10,193 bases of DNA from JAPUDQ01 sp049291395 (GTDB lineage: Bacteria > Patescibacteriota > Saccharimonadia > Saccharimonadales > Saccharimonadaceae). Under the pieces are notes generated by a model that worked only from the letters and a program-made list of their open reading frames with translations, made no database searches and was not told where the DNA came from. Shown piece after piece: positions 1 to 8,100 of the stretch (within the stretch, counting starts at the first letter, position 1; each line of letters begins with the position of its first letter). The stretch spans positions 1-10,193 of the forward strand of contig JBATPJ010000027.1 in the NCBI GenBank assembly GCA_049291395.1, in the 5' to 3' direction. The translations under genes were made by a program, and so were the position numbers.

Positions 1-1271
1 TCATCACCGCACTTATCATATTGGTAGCTCGACAAGCAATTTTGATCATGATTATTGTATTATCGCCACTGGCATTTGCTGCATATATTCTTCCCAACAC
101 TGAGGATTTGTTTAACAAATGGCGAAAGCTTTTCATCACTATGTTGGTTTTTTACCCGCTTGTCGCGATACTGTTCTCAGGATCCAAGGTCGCATCGGCA
201 ATTATGCAGCAAGCCGCCCCTCCAGGCATCACTGGTGGGTTAGTGCAAGTATTCTCACTAGGCGTACTAGCATTTCCACTCTTTGCGACACCATTTCTAC
301 TCAAGTTTAGCGGTGGATTACTCGGTCGTATCGCTGGAGTTGTAAATAATCCAAACAAAGGACCATTGGATCGCTTACGAAAACGAGGAGAAGCGTCAAT
401 TGATTCAAGACGAGACCGCCAAAGGTCTGCTGCTCTATCGGGAGATGGAAATCGTTTTCAAAGAGCAACTAGAAATCGTTTTGCGCAAAGACGCGTTGAT
501 CGTGATAACCGGCTACGTGAAACAAAACGAACAGCTGATGATGCTCAGCAAGAATATACTGCAGATAGGCTCTCTAGTGACAGTAAATATGCTCAGAAGG
601 TGGCCGGTACTAGTGATGCAGCAAGAATCGCGACCATCCAAGCCCGCGCCCAACAAGAGCTTATAGAAAGAAAAGCGAAGGACCGATCTGCCCAGTACAC
701 CCTTATGCAAACATATGGTTTTGACGACAGAGACTTTAAAGAGATCGCAACAGGTGACAGTGCTGGCAATAGAGTAAGCAATATTAAAGGTCATGATATT
801 ACCCCACAGATGCTAGAGGCCGTACTTCATGCTCGTATTGGACAGGGGAGGGATTTTGAGGCAATTGTCGCTCATGCGGCTAAATTAACAGATCCTGCGG
901 AAAAAAAGGCTGTAATGGGTTATGTTGCGGACGCAGCTGACAATAACTACGACAAGATGAAGGTAAAGTCAGCAGCAGCTACAGATGTCGATTTAAAGCG
1001 CGATCTACGTGCGGGATCTATCGATACAACCAATGCTCAAGCAAAGCTTCAGGAGGCTGCTGGAAAAGCTGCTGCAAACCTTTCAGAAGACGCACTTGCC
1101 TCTCAAATGGATGCTTCCGCAAGACTAATCGCCGACTATGCATTAGCAAATCCAACTACACCTCAAACACACAAGATCAAGAAGAATACCGAAAGAATTG
1201 TATTGGGTACTTCACCATCTGCAAAAGATGCAAATGCAGCTACAGTGGCGGAATATGCAAGGATTCCATAA
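1..1271 (+). CDS. VirB6/TrbL-like polytopic T4SS membrane protein, 5' end cut off by the window
   Basis: Probable inner-membrane channel component of a type IV secretion system. The frame is open to the left window edge (codons from base 3), so the gene begins outside; the TTG at 21 is probably internal. Counting residues from that TTG, three hydrophobic stretches are visible at about 4-24, 37-57 and 73-100, with the Pro/Gly-containing style of VirB6/TrbL proteins. From about residue 108 the protein becomes soluble and strongly charged: an Arg-rich segment at about 115-170, then roughly 240 Ala/Lys/Asp-rich, probably helical residues. No cysteine is visible. It lies 13 bases upstream of a PrgI-family gene and in the same block as VirB4, which is the main support for the assignment. 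Base use is AT-richer than in the following genes (26 G/C in the 60 bases 1201-1260), which may mean a different history. The membrane-protein call is firm; the VirB6 family name rests on topology and context. Confidence 0.72.
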   Translation, partial: ITALIILVARQAILIMIIVLSPLAFAAYILPNTEDLFNKWRKLFITMLVFYPLVAILFSGSKVASAIMQQAAPPGITGGLVQVFSLGVLAFPLFATPFLLKFSGGLLGRIAGVVNNPNKGPLDRLRKRGEASIDSRRDRQRSAALSGDGNRFQRATRNRFAQRRVDRDNRLRETKRTADDAQQEYTADRLSSDSKYAQKVAGTSDAARIATIQARAQQELIERKAKDRSAQYTLMQTYGFDDRDFKEIATGDSAGNRVSNIKGHDITPQMLEAVLHARIGQGRDFEAIVAHAAKLTDPAEKKAVMGYVADAADNNYDKMKVKSAAATDVDLKRDLRAGSIDTTNAQAKLQEAAGKAAANLSEDALASQMDASARLIADYALANPTTPQTHKIKKNTERIVLGTSPSAKDANAATVAEYARIP

Positions 1272-1284
1272 TTAACTTAGGCGT

Positions 1285-2313
1285 ATGGCAGTCTACAAAG
1301 TCCCCCAAGATGTCGAAGCTGATGACAAGCTCATCGGGCCTTTCAGCTTTCGGCAGTTTATCTACCTGATTATCGTCGCGATCGCGATGGTGGTGGCGTG
1401 GTTTTTGAGCCGGGTATTCGTCGGACTGGTGCTGATCCCGATGCCGTTTATCATCTTCTTCGGCGCACTGGCGCTACCGCTACGCAAAGATCAGCCGATG
1501 GAGATCTATCTCGCTGCCGTCATCAAGTTCTTCCTCAAACCTCGCATCCGCAAATGGGACCCAGAAGGCCAGGTAAATCTCGTCACGATCGTCGCACCTC
1601 ACGTCCAGGAGCAATCCCTGACGAAGGCATACTCGGCCGATGAAGCTCAGCAGCGCTTGTCATACCTCGCGCAGGTCATCGATACACAGGGCTGGGCAGC
1701 ACGCGGCGTGACCAATACCGCAGTCGCCAGTCTCAATGACACCATCACTGCCGAAGCCAGCACGGTGAACGACATCATGGACGAGACCGTCGGCATCGGC
1801 CATCAGTTCGATAGTCTCATCGAGCAGCAAGACGCGATCCGCAAGCAGCAGATGACGCAGCGCTTCCAGACCGCCATGCAGCAGCCTGTCGGCAGTACGC
1901 CAGCGACCTTCTCGGCATTTCCCGTCGCGGCCGACGAGCAGGCTCCGCTGGCTGATCCATATGCTGCAAGTCCGGTCGCCCCACCAGCCCTTCCGACCTT
2001 CGACCCGTATCCGTCGAGCATGCATCAGCACGTCGTGAGCCCAAGTGGACCATCAGACCAGCCTGACGTATCAGCCGTACAGCCACCACCGCAGAGCCTC
2101 CCGACCGTCCCGGCACCTCGCGCTGACAATGCTCGCTATGCCATTCCACAAGCCCCGCCACGCGAAAATCCGCCAATAAGCGCTAGCGATACCACCCCGT
2201 CACCTGATATAATGAGGCTGGCAAACAACAACGATTTGTCGATCAGTGCAATTGCACGCGAGGCACATCGCCTCGAGGATGACGGCGAAGAAGTCGTGAT
2301 CTCACTTCGATAA
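1285..2313 (+). CDS. PrgI-family (VirB3-like) T4SS inner-membrane protein with long Pro/Gln-rich tail
   Basis: PrgI-family proteins are the VirB3-like small membrane subunits of Gram-positive and CPR type IV secretion systems and sit next to the VirB4 ATPase. The N-terminus has the family pattern: YKVPQDVEADDKLIGPF at residues 4-20, an RQF at 23-25, then two membrane helices at about 25-41 and 44-66 and an amphipathic LPLRKDQP turn. After about residue 95 the chain is soluble; residues ~115-195 look helical and ~200-300 are rich in Pro, Gln, Ala and Ser. At 342 residues it is much longer than a minimal PrgI protein of about 100-150. The ATG at 1285 is chosen because the conserved family N-terminus begins there; the Shine-Dalgarno is weak (AGG three bases upstream). 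It starts 13 bases after the VirB6-like gene and is followed by the TraC-like gene. Codons mostly end in C or G, unlike the preceding gene. Confidence 0.88.
   Translation: MAVYKVPQDVEADDKLIGPFSFRQFIYLIIVAIAMVVAWFLSRVFVGLVLIPMPFIIFFGALALPLRKDQPMEIYLAAVIKFFLKPRIRKWDPEGQVNLVTIVAPHVQEQSLTKAYSADEAQQRLSYLAQVIDTQGWAARGVTNTAVASLNDTITAEASTVNDIMDETVGIGHQFDSLIEQQDAIRKQQMTQRFQTAMQQPVGSTPATFSAFPVAADEQAPLADPYAASPVAPPALPTFDPYPSSMHQHVVSPSGPSDQPDVSAVQPPPQSLPTVPAPRADNARYAIPQAPPRENPPISASDTTPSPDIMRLANNNDLSISAIAREAHRLEDDGEEVVISLR
2205..2213 (+). promoter_or_regulatory. Candidate extended -10 promoter element inside the 3' end of the PrgI-like gene
   Basis: The bases TGATATAAT match the extended -10 consensus (TGn followed by TATAAT) exactly. 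They lie within codons reading Asp-Ile-Met, using an ATA isoleucine codon followed by an AGG arginine codon, both unusual for this gene. A start about 7 bases downstream would give a leader of roughly 130 bases before the TraC-like/VirB4 genes. No -35 hexamer resembling TTGACA is visible, which an extended -10 does not strictly need. A chance match is quite possible. Confidence 0.25.
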
Positions 2314-2348
2314 ATCTTAACTAGGGGTGGTCTCTTTATAGGGTAGGT

Positions 2349-3164
2349 ATGCAGCCAAATCAGCAGCCAAATCAATCAGCTGTCAGCGGTGCGCCAGGTG
2401 CGGCTTTTCCGACTGCCCAAAATACGCCAGCTCAGCCAGCTCGCAACCCAAACAGCTCCCAAAACTCCCTCCTCATCTCTGAGGTACGCGAGGGCATGGT
2501 CGTCATGAATGACGGCAGTTTTCGCGCTGTTGTCGCCTGTCAGTCGATCAACTTTGACCTGATGAGCGACCGTGAACGCGAGGGCGTCGAGTATAGTTAT
2601 CAGAGCTTTTTGAACTCACTATCATTTCCGATACAGATCCTGATCCGCTCGCAGCGCGTCGATATCGGCCCATATCTCGATCGACTGGTCAAAATCCGCC
2701 GCGACCAGGACAACATGCTGCTCGGCGTCCTCATGGAAGACTACATCAACTTCGTCGACCAGCTCAGCCAGGAAGCAAATATCATGGACAAGAGCTTCTT
2801 TATCGTCGTGCCGTACTTTGCGACCGGTGATATCAGTAGTGCGCTCAACACCAGTAAGAGCCTATTTAGCGGCTTTGTGACACCCAAGACGCAGACAAAT
2901 ATCCAGATCAACAAAGCCACCTACGAGAAGGCCAAAGACGAGATCCAAAACCGCATCAATGTCATCACCAGCGGTCTTTTCCAGATGGGTGTCCGGAGTG
3001 TCCAGCTGCAGACGAAAGAGCTTGCCGCACTCTTCTACAATGCCTACAACCCTGATACCGCCGTCCGACAGCCGCTTGTCGACTTCGAGCAGGTGACCGG
3101 AACGTATGTCAAAAAAGGTCCCGGCATCGCCGATCAACCACATCTCGATAGGCAGATGGAGTAA
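2349..3164 (+). CDS. TraC-like protein, stand-alone counterpart of the first part of the VirB4 N-terminal domain
   Basis: A 271-residue soluble protein that reads like the opening portion of VirB4/TraC ATPases but has no nucleotide-binding motif. Residues 1-40 are a low-complexity Gln/Pro/Asn/Ala region. The domain starts at about 42: ISEVREGMVVMNDGSFRAVV followed by a INFDLMS segment and then SFLNSLSFPIQILIRSQRVD, the pattern of the VirB4 N-terminal region. After that comes a helical region and the FFIVVPYF strand. It probably associates with the VirB4 encoded directly downstream (2-base gap) and may supply the missing part of its N-terminal domain. The ATG at 2349 has AGGG five bases upstream. 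The 35-base gap before it is the longest in the window. The gene's last codons carry the GGAG ribosome site for VirB4, which suggests translational coupling. Family likeness is recognised by pattern; partnership with VirB4 is inferred. Confidence 0.78.
   Translation: MQPNQQPNQSAVSGAPGAAFPTAQNTPAQPARNPNSSQNSLLISEVREGMVVMNDGSFRAVVACQSINFDLMSDREREGVEYSYQSFLNSLSFPIQILIRSQRVDIGPYLDRLVKIRRDQDNMLLGVLMEDYINFVDQLSQEANIMDKSFFIVVPYFATGDISSALNTSKSLFSGFVTPKTQTNIQINKATYEKAKDEIQNRINVITSGLFQMGVRSVQLQTKELAALFYNAYNPDTAVRQPLVDFEQVTGTYVKKGPGIADQPHLDRQME
3158..3161 (+). promoter_or_regulatory. Shine-Dalgarno for virB4 inside the end of the TraC-like gene
   Basis: GGAG lies five bases before the ATG at 3167 and overlaps the last codons of the upstream gene. 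It confirms that VirB4 translation starts independently at 3167 rather than the two genes being one reading frame broken by a sequencing error. Confidence 0.6.
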
Positions 3165-3166
3165 TC

Positions 3167-5143
3167 ATGGGACTTTTTGGCAACAGCAAACAGACCGACG
3201 TCATCCAGACCGCTGAGGCTCAGCGACAGCGTGAGCAGATGGAGATCGAACAGGAATTTCTCAAAGGTATCACGACGCTCCGCGACACCATCGCCCCGAG
3301 CAGCCTCGAAATCCAGAGTGCATACTTCCGCCTCGGCACCAAATACGGCCGCACCCTCTACGTCTACGGCTATCCACGACAGATCTACACCGGCTGGCTC
3401 AGTAGCATCATCAACATCGACGAAGTGATCGATATCAGCATGTTTATCTATCCCGTCGAAAGCCAGGTCGTCCTGAACAACCTCCGCAAGAAGGTGACAC
3501 AGCTCGAAGCCAGTATGAGTATCAACTCCGAGCATGGTCGCGTCCGCGACCCAGGACTCGAAGCCGCCATCCAAGACGCTGAGGAGCTCCGAGACCAGCT
3601 ACAAGTCGGCGCCGAGCGTTTCTTCCGCTATGGCCTCTACCTCACAATCTACGCCGACAGCCTTGATGAACTCGGCTTCATCCAGCACAAAGTCGAGACT
3701 ATCCTCGGACAGCAACTCGTCATGAGTAAGGTGGCAAGTAGCCAGCAAGAGCAGGGGCTCAACAGCACTATCCCGCAGATGACTGATCAGCTCCAGATCC
3801 GTCGCAACATGAACACCGGCGCGATCAGCACCAGCTTTCCGTTTACCAGCGCCGATCTGACGCAGGAAAAAGGCGTACTCTACGGCATCAACATGCACAA
3901 CAACGGCCTCGTGATCTTCGACCGGTTCTCGCTTGAAAATGCCAACATGGTGGTCTTCGCGAAGTCTGGTGCCGGTAAATCCTTCACCGTCAAACTTGAG
4001 GCCCTGCGCACTATGATGATGGGCAGTGACGTCATCATCATCGACCCAGAGAATGAATACCAGCGTCTGACCGAAGCTGTCGGCGGAAGCTACATCCGTC
4101 TCAGCCTCAACAGCGAGACACGTATCAATCCGTTTGACTTACCCCGAGTTGTCGATAGCGAAGACGCCGACGATGCACTGAGGGCCAATCTCGTCACCCT
4201 CCACGGGCTTCTCCGCCTCATGCTTGGTGGCGCCCAGATGGGCCCCAACGGCTCGTATACCGCAGCGCTTGCCCCGAGTGAAGAAGCTGATCTCGACCAG
4301 GCACTGATCGACACCTACGCCCGCGTCGGTATCACCAGCGACCCGCTGACACACAACTCGCCACCACCGACCATCATCGATCTCTACGAGACACTGCTCC
4401 ATATGGGTGGTAGTGGCCCACAGCTCGCACAGCGCCTCCGCAAATACACCACCGGGACATTTGCCGGCATCTTCTCACAGCAGAGCAACATCGACATGAA
4501 CAACACTATGGTTGTCTTCAACATCCGCGACCTCGAGGACGAGCTGCGACCAGTCGCTATGTACATCGTGCTGAGCTACATCTGGAATAAGACCCGTACC
4601 GAGCAGCGCAAACGCATGCTGATCGTCGATGAGGCATGGCAGCTCATGAAGTACGATGACTCGGCAAACTTCCTCTTCAGCCTTGCCAAACGCGCCCGCA
4701 AATACTATCTTGGACTTACCACCGTCACGCAGGATGTGGAGGATTTCATGAGCAGCAAGATGGGCCGTGCGATCGTCGCCAACTCGAGTATGCAGCTCCT
4801 GCTCAAGCAGTCGAGTAGTGCTGTCGATGTGCTCAGTGACGTCTTCAAACTGACCGAGGAAGAGAAAAAACGCCTGGCAAACTTCCCGGTCGGGCAGGGG
4901 CTTTTCTTCGCCGGCCAAAACCACGTCCATCTGCAAATTATTGCCAGTCCGACCGAACAAGCCCTGATCACCACTAACCCCCAGCAAGTCCAAGCCCTGC
5001 AGCAGCAAGCCCAACAACCAGCCCAGCCACAATACGGCCAGCAGCAGAGTATACCATCCCCCAGCAATCCCTACGCACAGCCAGACCAAGGCTACGCCGA
5101 ACAACCTAATTATCAGGAGCCTAGTCCTCCCATAGGCCAGTAA
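3167..5143 (+). CDS. virB4: VirB4-family T4SS ATPase
   Basis: Cytoplasmic ATPase that energises assembly and substrate transfer in type IV secretion. Of its 658 residues, about 1-235 form the rest of the VirB4 N-terminal domain, including a coiled segment near 105-150 and FRYGLYLTIYADS. The ATPase domain follows: Walker A is AKSGAGKS at 265-272 (Lys271), followed by a strand IIIDPENEY typical of the family. Walker B is MLIVDEAW at 484-491 (Asp488, Glu489). TTVTQDVEDF, shortly after, matches the conserved Gln-containing motif of VirB4/TraC, and IVANSSMQLLLKQ is the usual C-terminal core element. Residues from about 605 on form a Gln/Pro-rich, probably disordered tail. There is not one cysteine. 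All catalytic motifs look intact. The first part of the usual N-terminal region is missing here and is supplied by the separate gene just upstream. The next gene starts four bases after the stop. Confidence 0.95.
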   Translation: MGLFGNSKQTDVIQTAEAQRQREQMEIEQEFLKGITTLRDTIAPSSLEIQSAYFRLGTKYGRTLYVYGYPRQIYTGWLSSIINIDEVIDISMFIYPVESQVVLNNLRKKVTQLEASMSINSEHGRVRDPGLEAAIQDAEELRDQLQVGAERFFRYGLYLTIYADSLDELGFIQHKVETILGQQLVMSKVASSQQEQGLNSTIPQMTDQLQIRRNMNTGAISTSFPFTSADLTQEKGVLYGINMHNNGLVIFDRFSLENANMVVFAKSGAGKSFTVKLEALRTMMMGSDVIIIDPENEYQRLTEAVGGSYIRLSLNSETRINPFDLPRVVDSEDADDALRANLVTLHGLLRLMLGGAQMGPNGSYTAALAPSEEADLDQALIDTYARVGITSDPLTHNSPPPTIIDLYETLLHMGGSGPQLAQRLRKYTTGTFAGIFSQQSNIDMNNTMVVFNIRDLEDELRPVAMYIVLSYIWNKTRTEQRKRMLIVDEAWQLMKYDDSANFLFSLAKRARKYYLGLTTVTQDVEDFMSSKMGRAIVANSSMQLLLKQSSSAVDVLSDVFKLTEEEKKRLANFPVGQGLFFAGQNHVHLQIIASPTEQALITTNPQQVQALQQQAQQPAQPQYGQQQSIPSPSNPYAQPDQGYAEQPNYQEPSPPIGQ

Positions 5144-5147
5144 TACC

Positions 5148-8100
5148 ATGAGCACCGACACCAAATCAACCCTCGATGGCGGCGAAGTCAAAGACCTCGG
5201 CCAGGTGCATTCGGATGATATGTTCGGGACTCATCCCGACCTCAAAGACCTTGATAGCCATCTCGACGAAAACGGTAATCCTCGTGATCGTGATGATGCC
5301 CGCGATGCGCTCCAGCGCGGGGAAGATCGAGCCGCCAATGCCAAGATGGGCGGTAGTCTCGCAGGCAAAGCATCAGAGAAAGCAGCTGGTGCAGCCGCCG
5401 GTGCGCTGACAGGCGGCAACGCCGTGGCAAAAGCCGCCACCGAGAAGATCATCGCTCGACTCAAAACCAAATCAGGCGCTGCGACAGGGGCCGTAGCTGC
5501 CCTCGTTATCCTCGGTCTCGTCGGCCTCGGCATCCTTAGCCCATCCGCCATCCTCCTGCGCCTCAAAGAAGAGGGTACTTCATGGATGAGCAAATACACA
5601 AATATCGGCGTCAACGACCGTATGCGCAAAGTCGTCGGCGCCCGTATGTTTGGTGACCCAACGGCCCACAACACAAGTAAGGCCCTGAGTCGTTTCTACC
5701 CCGGATTGAGCGATACAGATATCGAACGGATTCGGTCCATCCAAGGTGTCGAAATCAAAGACGGTGATATCGCGACCAAAGACGGCAAGAAATTCCTCAA
5801 GCAAATGACGTTCACCGAAAACGGGAAGATTAACACTATCACGGACAAAAACTTTGCTGATTTTCATGCCAAAAATGTTGCCTTCCGTAGCGCGTTCAAT
5901 ACACAATTTGATGCCAAGAGTATGACATTTCGAACAAAAGGAAGCCTCAAGAAATTCTCTTCGTTTGGCGTTGACCGCTCTAAACCACTCGGAGAATTGA
6001 TGTCAAAGGAAGGTATACTCAAATTCTTTCGGGAGAAGTTTTATGGAGCAAAAAATAAGTTTAGCGTACTAAACTATGTCAACGGCGAAGAAGATCCAAA
6101 TATGACAGAAGCGGATAAAGCGAGAGCTGCTCAACTAAGTGGGCTTGATCTCAACACAGAAGCATCCGGCTTACTGGGAACGGATGTTATAGCGGATGGA
6201 CCCAAGGCGATGATACCCGATGTCGCCGGCCTCACCCCTGAAGGTGCCATAAAGACAGCGTGGACAACGGGCTCAAAAACCTTCAAAGGAGCTCTGCTCG
6301 GTGTTCTCGCATCGATAGACAGTTATTGTGCCGTTTATAATACTATTCGTATTATAAATTTTGGCGTGAAGGCCCTCGCAGCCGCGCAGCTCATACGATA
6401 CGCTGCACTATTTTTAACAATAGCAGACAAACAAAAAGCTGCGGAGATTAGTTCAGCAGAGATCGCTTTTCTCGCAAACGTTCTCTTACGACCGAGCTCT
6501 GTTCCCGAATCAAAAGGCAAAGACTTTTCACGGTCTCAGGGCGCTAGTTTAATATTTGATAAGAAAGTTTCTCATCCTGATGACCTATCGCGATTCTCAC
6601 TTGGAAATGTCGCCACTCAGGCACTTAGTAAGGTATTTGAGATATTCAATTTTGGTAATATATCTCCTGAGTTATGCTCGAGGGTAATGTCGTGGTGGGG
6701 TCAGCTAACCTTGATGATTGTAGGACTTGCATCAAGTATCTTGACTCTTGGCACGGGAGCGATCGAGGGTGCCGCTATTGGGGTTGCCCAGGGTTTGGCG
6801 TTTAGTTATATACAGCAAGTTCTGACTCCCAAGCTTATCCCACTGATCGCTGGAACGATCATCCCAGACCCGCTCAAAGACCCAGAGGGAGGTTATGGTG
6901 CAGGCAACGCTATCGCGGCCGGCCTTGGGGCATTCGGGGGCCAGCTCGGCAGATCCAAAGGTATGCGCCCCCTTACCAAGCAGCAGTTCGCCATCCTCCA
7001 AAACAGTAATGAAGCCTCAACTATGGCTGCAGTTCAGACATATAATTATAATCAAATGGGGCTTTTCAACCTCGAAAACCCACGAAGTCTACCAAACATC
7101 CTTGCATACAACCTCAACGATCTGACCCAGCCCAAACAAAGCCTATCCGATTATGTCGCAAGTGCACGATCCCTGATCGCCTCAGCCACATCTGTCACTA
7201 CGACGCCAACGTCAGCCCTATCCCCGGATGATGAATACCGCGGCGTCTACTGTGCCGATGAGGTAACGAACAGTGTCATGCAAACCAGCATTGGTCTCGA
7301 TTTCGCACGTGACGCGAATTGTAACATCATCTATGGCCCAGACCCGGCGACGCTGTCTGTCGCCAGCCTCGGTGGCGGTTCACAAGTCGCATCCACCGGA
7401 TCGGTCCTTGCGGCAAACGACGGTAAATTCTCCATCGACAACACTGTCAGATGGATGAGCGTCGAGAATCACTACATCGATCCAAATACCTTGGAGCCAC
7501 TTGGAGAGTACAAAGAGTATCTCGACACCTGTGTAAATGGTGATGAGCCAATCATTGATAAGTTTGCAGCCGATCTATCCACGAGCACCACCATGGAGCC
7601 ATGTTATAGCCTCGATGAAAAATACCAGTATTTCAGCGTATACGCAGGTCTTGATGAAGTCCTAGACGGTGTTAATGCATCTGGGACCGATACTCTCGGC
7701 AAAGCATCAGCTGATACCGCTGCAACGACCGGTGGCGGCACAACCCCGACAACCCCGACAGGCGCTACACCGAGCGGCACCGTCCAGCAACTCGCTCAGC
7801 AGATCATCGCTCTCAAAAATGCTGGCAAAATCAGATTTAACGTACTCAATGCCCGTGATATCAGTAATCGTAGCACCCCGGAACTTCAAATCACTGATAT
7901 CGCTGCAGGAAAGCTGATCGGTATCACTACTCGTTGTAATTTCACCATAGCCAGCCCTATTACAGCCGATCCTCGACCACTACAATTCATCATCGACGTC
8001 GCCAACCAATACAAGACTGGTACTTTCCAGATAAATAGTATATATGGGCAATGTCATAGCCCAACGAGTGATCACTATGATGGAACAGCTCTTGATACTG

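Noticed and set aside
21..23. TTG as true start of the first gene
   Set aside because: The frame is open through base 3 with hydrophobic codons upstream. VirB6-like proteins have more membrane helices before this point, so the gene is truncated by the window.
2314..2348. Riboswitch or terminator in the longest gap
   Set aside because: At 35 bases it is too short, and no hairpin or T-run is visible.
3150..3175. Frameshift splitting an original single VirB4 gene
   Set aside because: A clean stop, a GGAG site and an ATG with a normal start lie at the junction, and the two proteins have natural ends.
3134..3574. 146-codon minus-strand frame opposite the start of virB4, and similar ones at 5231-5674 and 1660-2031
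   Set aside because: They are shadows of well supported plus-strand genes, with low-complexity or unmotivated protein sequence.
4475..5191. 238-codon open frame on the minus strand opposite virB4
   Set aside because: It lies wholly opposite the conserved VirB4 ATPase core and tail. Long antisense frames are expected where third codon positions are C/G-rich, and no family motif is visible.
7742..7760. Short tandem repeat (two 9-base copies) in the large membrane protein gene
   Set aside because: It simply encodes the Thr-Pro linker; two copies are too few for a functional repeat.
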